Source of the DNA: Bradyrhizobium hipponense
GTDB lineage: Bacteria > Pseudomonadota > Alphaproteobacteria > Rhizobiales > Xanthobacteraceae
Assembly: GCF_008123965.1 (NCBI RefSeq)
Contig: NZ_VSTH01000155.1
Span: 1 to 36,327, forward strand
Length of the DNA: 36,327 nt
Reading direction: 5' to 3'
The translations under genes were made by a program, and so were the position numbers. Each line of letters begins with the position of its first letter. The first letter of the stretch is position 1. Shown in pieces: positions 24,558 to 33,361 of this stretch. A model generated the notes under the pieces. The model ran no database searches and was not told where the DNA came from. It saw only the letters and a list, made by a program, of their open reading frames with translations.

Positions 24558-25487
24558 ATGGAAATCAGAGTGGCGCGAATCAATTCGCGGCAGGTGGAAG
24601 CTTTCCGCGCGACCATGCTGACGGGAAGCGTGACCGAGGCGGCGGCATTGATGACCGTGACCCAGCCGGCGGTCAGCCGCCTGCTGCGCGACTTCCAGGC
24701 GCTGCTTAAGATGGAGTTGTTCGAGCGGCGCGGCACCGGCCTGGTACCGACCGCCGCGGCTACCGCTCTCTACACCGAAGTCGAGCGATCCTTTGTCGGC
24801 CTCGAACGCATCACCGCCGCCGCCGAGGAGATCCGCGGCCGCCGCACCGGCTCGCTGAGGATCGCTGCGCTGCCAGCCTTGTCGAACGGCTATCTGCCGC
24901 GGCTCGCCGGGCATTTCCTCAAGGAGCGGCCCAATCTCAACCTCGCCTTCTTCGGCGTGATCTCGCCGATCGTGGTCGACTGGGTGCTGAACAATCAATG
25001 CGACATCGGCTTTGCCGAGGTGCCGATCGCCCATTCCGGCCTGCCGAGTCTGCGGCTGCCTTCACTGGCGCGCGTCGCGGTACTGCCGACCGGACATCGG
25101 CTGGCCGAAAAAGAAGTGCTGGAGCCTCGCGACTTCGAAGGCGAGACCTTCATCTCGCTGTCGGCGGGATCTTCAAGCCGGCACCTCGTCGACCAGGTCT
25201 TCCACCGCAGCGACGTCCGCCGCGTGCTGCGGGTCGAGACCACGCTGTCGGAGATCATGTGCGGCATGGTCTCGTCGGGGCTCGGCGTCTCGATCTGCGA
25301 TCCCTTCACCGCGCAGGAATTTACCACCCGCGGCGTCGTCGTGCGCCGCTTCCTGCCGCGCATCGACTTTGAATTCTCCGCCGTCTTTCCCGCCCAGCGC
25401 AGCCCCTCACCAGTAGCGCTGGATCTCGTCGAGACCATGCGCAAGGCGCTTGCCGACTTCGACGACGAAACGACGCTCAACCGTTGA
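24558..25487 (+). CDS. LysR family transcriptional regulator (OccR/NocR-like)
   Basis: A 309-residue LTTR. The N-terminal winged helix-turn-helix covers about residues 8-66 (INSRQVEAFRATMLTGSVTEAAALMTVTQPAVSRLLRDFQ). The effector-binding domain follows from about residue 95 (GSLRIAALPALSNGYLPRLAGHFLKERPNLNL). The shape around RQVEAFRATMLTGSVTEAA resembles OccR/NocR and similar opine and arginine-type regulators. It is divergent from the ABC/flavoprotein operon, so it is the likely activator of that operon, responding to the transported compound. Its 3' end overlaps the convergent amidohydrolase gene by 11 bases. Confidence 0.93.
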   Translation: MEIRVARINSRQVEAFRATMLTGSVTEAAALMTVTQPAVSRLLRDFQALLKMELFERRGTGLVPTAAATALYTEVERSFVGLERITAAAEEIRGRRTGSLRIAALPALSNGYLPRLAGHFLKERPNLNLAFFGVISPIVVDWVLNNQCDIGFAEVPIAHSGLPSLRLPSLARVAVLPTGHRLAEKEVLEPRDFEGETFISLSAGSSSRHLVDQVFHRSDVRRVLRVETTLSEIMCGMVSSGLGVSICDPFTAQEFTTRGVVVRRFLPRIDFEFSAVFPAQRSPSPVALDLVETMRKALADFDDETTLNR

Positions 25488-26850
25488 ATGCGGCCTGCGC
25501 CTCCGGCAGGTCCCAGATCTTGCCGATCGCCGCCGTGCCGGCGGCCGTGATCGCCGCCTCGTCGGCGCCGAGATAGCGGCCGGCATCGACCAGCACGCGG
25601 CCGTCGACCATGACCTGATCGATATTGGCGCGGTTAGCGAGTGCAATCAGCGCGCGGCGCGGATCGAACAGCGGCTGAAGATGCGGATGGGTGAGATCGA
25701 CGACGGTGAGGTCGGCCGTCGCGCCCGGCTCGATCCGGCCGAGACCCGGCCGCTTGATCACGTCGGCGGCAGTCGCCGTGTTCGCTTCGATCAATTCCGG
25801 CGAGTTCGCGGCATCGGCGCGCTGCGAAGTGGTCTTGGAGATGAACGAGGCGGCGTTGAGCTCGCCGAGCAGGTCCATGTTGTAGCCGTCGGTGCCGACC
25901 ACGGTGCGGACGCCATGCTCCGCAAACCGGCTGAAGGCCGCAGTGACGCCGGCGCGCGCGAACACGCGCGGGCAATTCAGAACGGTCATGCCGCGCGCGG
26001 CCATCAGCTTGAGATCGTCGTCGGTGCTGAACATGCAATGCGCCGCCATCAGGTCAGGCGCAAGCAGGCCGAGCCAGTCGAGATATTGCGCCGGCGTGCG
26101 GCCACCATAGCGCTTTCTGATGGTTTCGACTTCGGCGCGGCTCTGCGCCATGTGGGTCGTGATGGGCACGCCCAGCTCGCGTGCCCGCGCGGCGCAAGCC
26201 TTCAGCAAATCGGGACCGCACGTGTCGGTGGCGTGCGGACTCATCGCAAGGCCGATGCGGCCATCGGCGCGGTTGTTCCAGCGTTGGTAGAGTGCATCCC
26301 AGGTCGCCATGTCGGCAGCGCCGTCGTCGCCGGCATAGCTGACCACGCCGTCGGGGCCGGCCTTGGCATCTGAGGTGGAGAAGAGATAAGGCGCGCCGTA
26401 GAAGCGGATGCCCATCTCCTCGGCGGCATCGAACATCTCGGGGATCGAATTGCGGAACGGCTCCATCACGGTGGTGGCCCCGCCCTTGAGAAGCTGGAGG
26501 ATGCCGAGCCGCGCCACCGCAAGACGTTCCTCCGCCGACAGCAGATCGGCGCCGCGCTTGGTCAGCGGCAACAGCACCGTATAGACGATGCTCTGGTTGT
26601 TGCGGCGGCCGTTGCCGTCCTCGGTGTGGCTGCGCGCCACCGCCTCGCTAAAGCAGTGATTGTGCAGGTTCAACAGGCCCGGCAGCACGAAGCGGCCGGG
26701 ACGGTCGTAAGTTTGATCCGCGCCCGGCCTGTCGCGCGTGACCGCGGCGATCTTCTTGCCTTCGACCAGGACCCAGTGGTCGCGCAACACATCCTGCGCG
26801 CCGTCCTTGCGTGACAGCACATAGCTGCCGAAGATTGCGATCGTGCTCAT
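25477..26850 (-). CDS. Amidohydrolase of the ATZ/TRZ (chlorohydrolase/guanine deaminase-like) group
   Basis: A 457-residue metal-dependent hydrolase. The metal ligands are H63 and H65 in LLNLHNHCFSEAV, H233 in THMAQS, H271 in AHCMFSTDDD (one of the catalytic histidines) and D321 in GTDGYNMDLL. This fits a mononuclear metal site as in cytosine, guanine and S-triazine deaminases. C-terminal GADLTVVDLTHP-like composition is seen as GATADLTVVDLTHPHL. It would remove an amino or chloro group, or open a ring, on a nitrogen heterocycle in the cytosol. It is the last gene of the operon, overlapping the preceding binding-protein gene as ATGA. Exact substrate unknown. Confidence 0.9.
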   Translation of the reverse strand: MSTIAIFGSYVLSRKDGAQDVLRDHWVLVEGKKIAAVTRDRPGADQTYDRPGRFVLPGLLNLHNHCFSEAVARSHTEDGNGRRNNQSIVYTVLLPLTKRGADLLSAEERLAVARLGILQLLKGGATTVMEPFRNSIPEMFDAAEEMGIRFYGAPYLFSTSDAKAGPDGVVSYAGDDGAADMATWDALYQRWNNRADGRIGLAMSPHATDTCGPDLLKACAARARELGVPITTHMAQSRAEVETIRKRYGGRTPAQYLDWLGLLAPDLMAAHCMFSTDDDLKLMAARGMTVLNCPRVFARAGVTAAFSRFAEHGVRTVVGTDGYNMDLLGELNAASFISKTTSQRADAANSPELIEANTATAADVIKRPGLGRIEPGATADLTVVDLTHPHLQPLFDPRRALIALANRANIDQVMVDGRVLVDAGRYLGADEAAITAAGTAAIGKIWDLPEAQAAFNG

Positions 26851-28430
26851 GCGGGGCGTACGTTCCAGAAGACGGCGGTGCCGTCGAGAATGCCGGTGAT
26901 GGCTTTGCGATAGGCGGTCGGCTGCTTGTACAGGCCGATCGGAATATAGGGAATTTCCTCGAACGCCACGGACTGAATCCCGCGGCAGATGCGTTGCTGC
27001 TCGGCAAGCTCGGAGGCGGCCAGCCATTGGCTGCGCAGGCCGCCCATCTTCTCGCTCGCATACCAGCCGGCGACCTTGCCCTCACCGCGCAGATTGGTAT
27101 TGCCGGCAGGATTGAGCCAGTCGATGCCTTGCCAGTTGCCGACCGCCGCGCTCCAGCCACCCTGCCCGATCGGATCCTTCTTGAGCTGGCGCTGCAACAC
27201 TACGGCGAAATCCAGCCCGGCATATTCGACGTTCATGCCCGCCTTGCGCAGGCTGTCGACCGCGATCTCGCCGAGCGGCTTCTGCGCCAGCGAGTTGGTG
27301 GGCACCAGAACCACGATCTTCTCGCCGTTATAGCCGGCGGCCTTCAGGTTCGCCCTGACCTTGGCGTAGTCGCGAGGGCCGCGGAACACATCGAGGCCGA
27401 CCTCGCTCGCCATCGGCGTTCCCGGCGCGAAGTAGCCGATCGGCGACACCTGAAACGCCGGATTTGTACCGGCGACCGCCGTCATGAACGCGGACTGATC
27501 GATCGCCCCCAGCAGCGCACGGCGAACGGCGGGATTGTCGAACGGCGGCTGGAGGTGATTGAGGCGCAGCATGCAGGCGTAACCTCGGGGATCGAGGATG
27601 CGCGTCTCGATATCGCCAGCGGCCTTGATCACCGGGAGCAGGTCGTGCGGCGTGGTTTCCTGCCAATCCTGTTCGCCGGTCTGAAGCGCGGCGACGCCGG
27701 TGCCGGCATCCGGCGTCGTGGTCCAGACCACGCGGTCGTAATGCACGATCTTTGGTCCCGCCGTCCAGTCTGGCTTGCCGTCGGTGCGCGGCTGGTAACG
27801 CTCGAAGCGGGCATAGGCATTGCGGGCGCCCTGCACGCGCTCGTCGGCAAGATAGCGGAACGGACCGCTGCCGATGACCTCGGTCAGCGGCTTGAACGGA
27901 TCCTGGCTCGCGAGCCGCTCCGGCATCATGAAGCAGGCGTTGATCGCGGCTTTGCCGAGCGCCTGCGGCAGTAGCGGGAACGGCCGCTTGAGGCGGAAGC
28001 GGATGGTACGGTCGTCGGCCGCCGAGAGCTCGTCGGTCGCCGCCATCAGCTCGCCGCCAAAGCCGTCGCGCGCGGCCCATCTGCGAATGCTCGCGACGCA
28101 ATCACCCGCCAGCACGCGCTCGCCGTCGTGCCAGAACAGTCCATCGCGCAACGCAAGGTCCCATTGCAGCCCGTCGCCGGAGATGACGTGACCCGACAGC
28201 ATCTGCGGCGAGACCTGAAGCGAGGAGCTCATGCCGTAGAGCGTGTCGTAGACCATCAAGCCATGGTTTCGCGACACCTGCGCGGTCGAATAGATGGGAT
28301 CGACGAAGGCGAGGTCGATCACCGGAATAAAGCGCAGCGTGGTCTGCGCTTGGGCGCGCACGATGCCCGGAAACGAGAGCGACGGGACGACAGCTGCGGC
28401 CTTCAACAACGAGCGGCGGGAGACGGGCAT
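26847..28430 (-). CDS. ABC transporter peptide-type substrate-binding protein (SBP_bac_5 family)
   Basis: A 527-residue extracellular binding protein. It begins with a twin-arginine signal (VSRRSLLKAAAVVPSLSF, cleavage near VRA-QA). The SBP_bac_5 domain follows with DPIYSTAQVSRNHGLMVYDTLYG and a W-rich segment (LFWHDGERVLAGDCVASIRRW). A ribosome site GGAG lies 9 bases before the ATG. No oligopeptide permease or ATPase genes are adjacent; it sits between a racemase and an amidohydrolase. It either works with transporter subunits elsewhere or has another binding role. Confidence 0.93.
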   Translation of the reverse strand: MPVSRRSLLKAAAVVPSLSFPGIVRAQAQTTLRFIPVIDLAFVDPIYSTAQVSRNHGLMVYDTLYGMSSSLQVSPQMLSGHVISGDGLQWDLALRDGLFWHDGERVLAGDCVASIRRWAARDGFGGELMAATDELSAADDRTIRFRLKRPFPLLPQALGKAAINACFMMPERLASQDPFKPLTEVIGSGPFRYLADERVQGARNAYARFERYQPRTDGKPDWTAGPKIVHYDRVVWTTTPDAGTGVAALQTGEQDWQETTPHDLLPVIKAAGDIETRILDPRGYACMLRLNHLQPPFDNPAVRRALLGAIDQSAFMTAVAGTNPAFQVSPIGYFAPGTPMASEVGLDVFRGPRDYAKVRANLKAAGYNGEKIVVLVPTNSLAQKPLGEIAVDSLRKAGMNVEYAGLDFAVVLQRQLKKDPIGQGGWSAAVGNWQGIDWLNPAGNTNLRGEGKVAGWYASEKMGGLRSQWLAASELAEQQRICRGIQSVAFEEIPYIPIGLYKQPTAYRKAITGILDGTAVFWNVRPA

Positions 28431-28472
28431 TACGAGGGGCTCCTGACGAGATCGAACAGCATCATTAGCATC

Positions 28473-29129
28473 TCACGCGTTCAACAAGACCGCGCCGATC
28501 GCAGCGGCGACCGCCTGCTGCGCTGGCTCGACCACAGGCAGGCCGATCGCTTCCGCAATCGCCGCGCGATGCGACGCCATGCCGGCGCAACCCATCACCA
28601 CGACATCGGCGCGGCATTGCGTGACCAGCGCGCGGCCGGCCTCGATCAGTCGGCCGCGAATGTCCGCGCCCGCCGTTTCCGCGGCACTCGCGCCGACCGA
28701 CCAGCTTCCGGCATAGCGGCTGTCGACGCCCATGATCCGCGCCATGCGCTGCTGGCGGCGGATGCTCGACGGCGACAGCGCGATGATTCCAAAGCGTTCG
28801 CCGAGCATCAAGGCGCGAAAGATGCCGCACTCGGCGATGCCCATCACGGGGCGACCGCCCGCCGCCTCGCGCACCGCATGCAAGCCGGGATCGCTGAAAC
28901 AGGCGAGCACGAAGGCATCCGCATCGTCGTCCGACACGCGGTTCACCAGCGGCATGACAACGCTGTCGGCATCGCGCTGCGAACTGATGCCGGGCGGTCC
29001 CTCGGCAAGGCCGACCACCGCAATCTCCGGCCCGCCCGCGATGCGCAGCGGCGCGACCGCATCATCGATCGCCGCCGTCACCGACGCAGAGGAGTTGGGA
29101 TTGATGACGAGGATGCGGCGACGGGTCAT
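28473..29129 (-). CDS. Asp/Glu/hydantoin racemase family protein (HyuE-like)
   Basis: A 218-residue protein of the Asp/Glu/hydantoin racemase superfamily. The start RRRILVINPNSSASVTAAID is characteristic of hydantoin racemases. Two catalytic cysteines are visible, C77 in VLACFSDPGL and C181 in VVMGCAGMASH; these act as the paired acid and base. It would invert the chiral centre of a 5-substituted hydantoin or a related compound in the cytosol. The start follows the deacetylase gene by 8 bases with no strong ribosome site, so it may be translated by coupling. Some family members are maleate isomerases or arylmalonate decarboxylases, but the INPNSS start favours the racemase. Confidence 0.88.
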   Translation of the reverse strand: MTRRRILVINPNSSASVTAAIDDAVAPLRIAGGPEIAVVGLAEGPPGISSQRDADSVVMPLVNRVSDDDADAFVLACFSDPGLHAVREAAGGRPVMGIAECGIFRALMLGERFGIIALSPSSIRRQQRMARIMGVDSRYAGSWSVGASAAETAGADIRGRLIEAGRALVTQCRADVVVMGCAGMASHRAAIAEAIGLPVVEPAQQAVAAAIGAVLLNA

Positions 29130-29137
29130 GGCACTGC

Positions 29138-30022
29138 TCAGCGATTACCAGCCTCGTGGCGCAGGAAGTTTTCGGCGATCTTCTCCCCGGTCGTGATCCA
29201 GACGTCGGGGCACGATTTCGCGTAGGTCAGGAATTCGCGCAACAGGCGCAGCCGCATCGGGCGGCCGCTGCATTGCGGATGCAGCACGGTCGTCACCATC
29301 GCGCCCCAGTCCCTGGTTTCGTCGAGCTCGTCCTTCCAGATCGATAGCACATGCTCCCTGGGGAAGATCGAGCGCGGGCTGAAGCGCGCGGAGAGCCCGT
29401 GCATCCAGTCGTCATAGCTTGCGGTCACCGGCAGCTCGATCGTGCCGGGCTTGCCGTCCGCCAAACGATGGCGATAGGGCCGCACGTCGTCGCGGAACGA
29501 GGACGTATAGACGATGCCGTGGCGCACCAGCGCGGCGCGCAGCTCCTCGGTGAACTCGCCATAGGGCGCACGGTAGCCGGTCGGCCTGACGCCGAGCCGG
29601 CGGTTCAGCGCCTGGAAGCCGCGCTCCAGCTCCTCCTCGATCCAGGGATCGCCGGGATCGGGCAACAGGTGATGATAACCGTGGTGACCGATCTCGTGAC
29701 CTGCCTTGAGGATGGCTTCGGCCATCGCCGGATGTGCGTCGACCGACCATCCCGTGACAAAGAAGGTGGCCTTGAGATCGAGCTGATCGAGCAGTTCGAG
29801 AAGTTTTGGCGTACCGACGCGCGCCTCGTAGCCGCCATAGCTCATGGTGATGAGCCGCTGCGCGTGCAGAGCGTCTTTGCTGGTCCACGCGCTCTCGGCA
29901 TCCACGTCGAACGACAGGAACATTGCCGAGGTATAGGGCTTCGGCCAGGGATAGTCCGGCGCGGGATCCGCGGTGTTGGCCGGAGCGATCGGGATGCTCC
30001 GGAGTGCCTTACTGTCCAGCAT
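29138..30022 (-). CDS. NodB-type polysaccharide deacetylase family protein, possible amidase (PuuE-like)
   Basis: A 294-residue protein of the NodB/CE4 fold. Seen features are the Asp pair D39/D41 in FLSFDVDAESAW and the histidine cluster at H109, H113/H114 and H117/H118 in KAGHEIGHHGYHHLL, which binds the metal. No signal peptide is present, so it is cytosolic. The group around FLSFDVDAE and GYRAPYGEF includes the non-carbohydrate amidases related to PuuE allantoinase. In this operon with a racemase and a carbamoylase it is a candidate cyclic-ureide hydrolase. It overlaps the end of the binding-protein gene by 14 bases. True substrate unknown. Confidence 0.87.
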   Translation of the reverse strand: MLDSKALRSIPIAPANTADPAPDYPWPKPYTSAMFLSFDVDAESAWTSKDALHAQRLITMSYGGYEARVGTPKLLELLDQLDLKATFFVTGWSVDAHPAMAEAILKAGHEIGHHGYHHLLPDPGDPWIEEELERGFQALNRRLGVRPTGYRAPYGEFTEELRAALVRHGIVYTSSFRDDVRPYRHRLADGKPGTIELPVTASYDDWMHGLSARFSPRSIFPREHVLSIWKDELDETRDWGAMVTTVLHPQCSGRPMRLRLLREFLTYAKSCPDVWITTGEKIAENFLRHEAGNR

Positions 30023-30827
30023 TGATGGTCGCCTTCTCTATTGCATTATCGCTCAGTTTCCATTTCGCCAGCAGCGTCCGATAGGTGCCGTCGGCGATCA
30101 GCGCATCGACCGCCTCCAGCATGGCCTGCTGCAGCGCCTTTTCCTTGATCGGCAGGGCAATGCCGGTGAATTGCTGCGCGATCGCAGTGCCGACCGGCGC
30201 ATAGGCGCCGGGCTCGAGATCCATGATGTAGGGCAGCGTCTCGTTGCCCTGCACGGCGGCGTCGATGCGGCCCTGCTTGAGCTGGGTGCGGGCGTCGGCC
30301 GAGCCGTCGGTGCCGACGACCTGGATCGGCGTGTTGTTGCCGCAGCTCTTCTCGCTCCAGGCCGTGATCATGGCCGGGAACATGGTGCGGCGGCTGGCAC
30401 CAACCTTCTTGCCGCAGAGCGCGGCCGTCTCCTTGAACTCGGCCCCACGCGACTGCTGCACGAAGAACGCCGGCCCGCTCCGCAGATAATCGACGAAGGT
30501 CGCCGTCTCGTGCCGGCTGGCGTAGTCGGTGAATCCAGACAGGATCGCATCGACGCGACCGGTCGAGATCGAGGGCATGAACTGGTCGAAGCTGGTCTCC
30601 TGCCATTCGATCTTGACGCCGAGCTTGCGGCCGATCGCCTCACCGAGATCGACATCGAAGCCGGACAGCGTGCTGGTGGCGGGATCGCGGAACTCCATCG
30701 GCGGATAGTTCGGCACCAGCGCGATCTTGATGCTGCCGCGCTTGCTGATCTCCGCCGGCAGCTCGATGGCCATCGCGGAAACGGTCATGACACCAACCAG
30801 CGCCGCCGCAACGAAAAATCTCTTCAT
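30009..30827 (-). CDS. ABC transporter periplasmic amino-acid-binding protein (SBP_bac_3), second copy
   Basis: A 272-residue binding protein with a signal peptide (MKRFFVAAALVGVMTVSAMA) and the SBP_bac_3 layout. It opens ELPAEISKRGSIKIALVPNYPPMEFRDPATSTLSGFDVDL and has a late LKQGRIDAAVQGNETLPY. A second binding protein at 32470 shares most of these segments. I chose the ATG at 30827 over an in-frame GTG two codons upstream because GGGGGCG is suitably placed. It lies directly after the ATPase gene of the same transporter. A cysteine pair (LCGKK and KSCGN) could form a disulfide. Substrate is probably a polar or modified amino acid. Confidence 0.92.
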   Translation of the reverse strand: MKRFFVAAALVGVMTVSAMAIELPAEISKRGSIKIALVPNYPPMEFRDPATSTLSGFDVDLGEAIGRKLGVKIEWQETSFDQFMPSISTGRVDAILSGFTDYASRHETATFVDYLRSGPAFFVQQSRGAEFKETAALCGKKVGASRRTMFPAMITAWSEKSCGNNTPIQVVGTDGSADARTQLKQGRIDAAVQGNETLPYIMDLEPGAYAPVGTAIAQQFTGIALPIKEKALQQAMLEAVDALIADGTYRTLLAKWKLSDNAIEKATINAGQ

Positions 30828-30854
30828 CAACACGCCCCCAATTCAGGTTACTGT

Positions 30855-31619
30855 TCAGATCACTGCCGATAGAAATGCCCTGGTGCGCTCCTCGCGCGGC
30901 GCGCCCAAGACGTCCGAGGCGCGGCCCTGCTCGACGATCGCGCCCTGATCCATATAGACGACGCGGTCGGCGACCTCGCGCGCGAAGCCGAGCTCGTGCG
31001 TCACCACCATCATGGTCATGCCGCTCTTCGCCAGCTCCTTCATCACCGCAAGCACCTCGCCGACGAGCTCGGGATCGAGCGCGCTGGTCGGCTCGTCGAA
31101 CAGCATCAGCATCGGCTTCATCGCGAGCGCGCGGGCAATGGCCACGCGTTGCTGCTGACCGCCGGAGAGCTGTGCGGGATAGGCATCGGCCTTGGCCGAT
31201 AGTCCGACGCGCCGTAGCAGCTCGACCGCCTCGGCGCGCACCTCGTCGAACCTGCGGCCTTGGACCTGAAGCGGACCTTCGGTGATATTCTCCAGCGCTG
31301 TCTTGTGCGGAAACAGGTTGAAGCGCTGGAACACCATGCCGGTCTTGAGCCGCTGCCGCCCGATCTCGCGCTCGCTGAGCCGATGGAGCCGCACGCCCTG
31401 CTCGCGCACGCCCAATAGCTCGCCGTCGAGCCAGATGCCGCCACTGTCGATCGCGGCGAGCTGGTTGATGCAGCGAAGCAGCGTGGTCTTGCCCGAACCC
31501 GACGCACCAATCAGACACATCACCTCGCCGGGCCAGACGTCGAGCGAAACGCCCTTGAGAGCCTGAAACTCGCCAAAATTCTTGGCAACGGAGCGGATCG
31601 CGACGAGGGGTTTTGTCAT
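30855..31619 (-). CDS. Polar amino acid ABC transporter ATP-binding protein (GlnQ/HisP-like)
   Basis: A 254-residue ATPase. Walker A is GASGSGKTT (residues 38-46), the Q-loop is MVFQRFNLFPH, the signature is LSGGQQQRV (151 onward) and Walker B is LMLFDEP. Length and motifs match the GlnQ/HisP class that serves polar amino acid transporters. The frame is open for another 300 codons upstream, but the ATG at 31619 overlaps the permease stop as ATGA and matches the family start. It powers the single permease of this operon, probably as a dimer. Confidence 0.94.
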   Translation of the reverse strand: MTKPLVAIRSVAKNFGEFQALKGVSLDVWPGEVMCLIGASGSGKTTLLRCINQLAAIDSGGIWLDGELLGVREQGVRLHRLSEREIGRQRLKTGMVFQRFNLFPHKTALENITEGPLQVQGRRFDEVRAEAVELLRRVGLSAKADAYPAQLSGGQQQRVAIARALAMKPMLMLFDEPTSALDPELVGEVLAVMKELAKSGMTMMVVTHELGFAREVADRVVYMDQGAIVEQGRASDVLGAPREERTRAFLSAVI

Positions 31620-32473
31620 CGGGCGAACTGCAATGTGCCGCGCGCGAAGCGGCGTTCGAGCAGCATCTGGAGCGGCGTCAGGATCGAGACGACGAGCAAA
31701 TACCAAAGCCCGGCGACGATCAGGAGCTCGATCACGCGGGAGTTGGCGTAGTAGATGTTTTCGGCGTTGTGCAGCACTTCCGGATACTGGATCACGCTCG
31801 CGAGCGACGTCGCCTTCACCATGCCGATGAACTCGTTGCCGAGCGGCGGGATCACCACCCGCATCGCCTGCGGCAGGATGACCCGGCGCAGCGCGCGCAG
31901 CCGGCCCATGCCGATCGCCTGTGCGGCCTCGTATTGCCCGACGTCGACCGACAGCATGCCGGCGCGCATCACCTCGGAGGTATAGGCGCCCTGGTTGATC
32001 CCGAGCCCGAGCAGCGCCGCGAGGAACGGCGTCATGACGTCGACGGCACGCGCGCTCCACAGGCCGGGAATGCCGATGGTCGGAAACACCAGTGCGAGGT
32101 TGAACCACAGCAGCAGTTGCAGGATCAGCGGCGTGCCGCGAAACAGCCAAGTGTAGCCGGCGGCAACCGTCTTCAGCACCGGATTCGGCGACAGCCGCAT
32201 GATCGCGATAACCACGCCAAGAAAGATGCCGAGCGCCATCGCCAGCACCGCCATCACCATGGTGTTGACGATGCCTTCGAGGATGACTTTTGCGGTCAGG
32301 AAGCGGCTGACATAGGACCATTCGATCTGGCCGCCCGCAAATGCACGGCCGATCGCCGCCAGCACGAGCACGATCAAGGCTGCGCTCAGCCAGCGAAACC
32401 AGTGCGGCTCGCGCGCGATCCGCATCCCCGACAGGTCGGGAAAACCCTCCGCGAGTACCGGCGCCGGCTTCAT
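31616..32473 (-). CDS. Polar amino acid ABC transporter permease (HisM/GlnP-like)
   Basis: A 285-residue permease. A first helix (LSAALIVLVLAAIGRAFAGG) is followed by a HEQ-type permease domain starting ILEGIVNTMVMAVLAMALGIFLG. The EAA loop is EAAQAIGMGRLRALRRVILPQAMRVVIPPLGNEF near residue 193. Only one permease is present, so it probably forms a homodimer. The ATG at 32473 was chosen because it overlaps the binding-protein stop as ATGA; 18 more residues would be in frame upstream. It carries the substrate of the two flanking binding proteins. Confidence 0.94.
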   Translation of the reverse strand: MKPAPVLAEGFPDLSGMRIAREPHWFRWLSAALIVLVLAAIGRAFAGGQIEWSYVSRFLTAKVILEGIVNTMVMAVLAMALGIFLGVVIAIMRLSPNPVLKTVAAGYTWLFRGTPLILQLLLWFNLALVFPTIGIPGLWSARAVDVMTPFLAALLGLGINQGAYTSEVMRAGMLSVDVGQYEAAQAIGMGRLRALRRVILPQAMRVVIPPLGNEFIGMVKATSLASVIQYPEVLHNAENIYYANSRVIELLIVAGLWYLLVVSILTPLQMLLERRFARGTLQFAR

Positions 32474-33297
32474 TGCGGCGCCGCGTTCTGCATGGACTCG
32501 GTGATCGCGTTCGCGCCCAGGCCCCATTTGTCGAGAACCGCCTTGTAGGAGCCATCGGCGATCATGGCAGCGAGCTTTTCAGTCACCACCTCACGCAAGG
32601 CAACGTCATCCTTGCGGAACATGATGCCCTGATAGCCCTTGGCGAAGGGCTCGCCGACCACGCGGTATTTGCCGGGCTCCTGCGTTTGCGCATATGGCAG
32701 CGTCTCGCTGCCCTGCACGGCGGCATCAATCCGGCCCTGCTTGAGCTGGTTGCGAACGTCGATAGAATTCTCGCCCGGGACGTACTGGATCGCCGGCTTG
32801 CCGGCCGCCTCGCAATTCTGCTTGCTCCACTTCTCGATCTCGACCGGAAAGCTGGTGCTGCGCGTGGTGCCGACCTTCTTGCCGCAGAGATCGCTTGCGG
32901 CCTTCGCCTCGTTCTGCGCCATCACGAAGAACTGCGGCCCGGTCGCGAGATAATCGACGAAATCGGCGGTCTCGCGTCGCGAAGCGCGATCGGAGATGCC
33001 GGAGATGATGAAATCGGCGCGTTTGGTCTGGAGCGAGGGGATCAGCTCGGCGAACGGCGTCTCGCTCCAGATAATCTTGAGGCCGCCCAGCCGCTTGGCC
33101 AGCTCGCCCGCGAGATCGATATCGAGTCCGACCAGCTCGCCGGTCGCGGGATCACGATATTCCATCGGCGCGTAGGTGGAATTGACCGTGAGCCGCAAGG
33201 TGCCCGCCTGCTTGATCTCCGCCGGAAGCTCGGCCGCTTGCGCGGAGGCGACGGCAGTCAAGGCTGTGAGTCCGAGAAAAAGCGAGACGCGTGTCAT
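32470..33297 (-). CDS. ABC transporter periplasmic amino-acid-binding protein (SBP_bac_3), first copy
   Basis: A 275-residue binding protein with a short signal peptide (MTRVSLFLGLTALTAVASA, cleavage near AQA-AE). The mature part resembles the protein at 30009: both have PAEI near the start, (P)MEYRDPATGELVGLDIDL, RRETADFVDYL and LKQGRIDAAVQGSETLPY. The ATG at 33297 has GGAG 5 bases upstream; a longer frame reaches 33357 but lacks a ribosome site. It lies between the carbamoylase and the permease. The presence of two related proteins for one permease suggests binding of two ligands or affinities. Confidence 0.93.
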   Translation of the reverse strand: MTRVSLFLGLTALTAVASAQAAELPAEIKQAGTLRLTVNSTYAPMEYRDPATGELVGLDIDLAGELAKRLGGLKIIWSETPFAELIPSLQTKRADFIISGISDRASRRETADFVDYLATGPQFFVMAQNEAKAASDLCGKKVGTTRSTSFPVEIEKWSKQNCEAAGKPAIQYVPGENSIDVRNQLKQGRIDAAVQGSETLPYAQTQEPGKYRVVGEPFAKGYQGIMFRKDDVALREVVTEKLAAMIADGSYKAVLDKWGLGANAITESMQNAAPQ

Positions 33298-33361
33298 GTC
33301 AGCTCCTTTGCCGATCATTTCCTTTGCCGATCTGTTGCGTTGCCAGCGCCGTGCCATTTGG

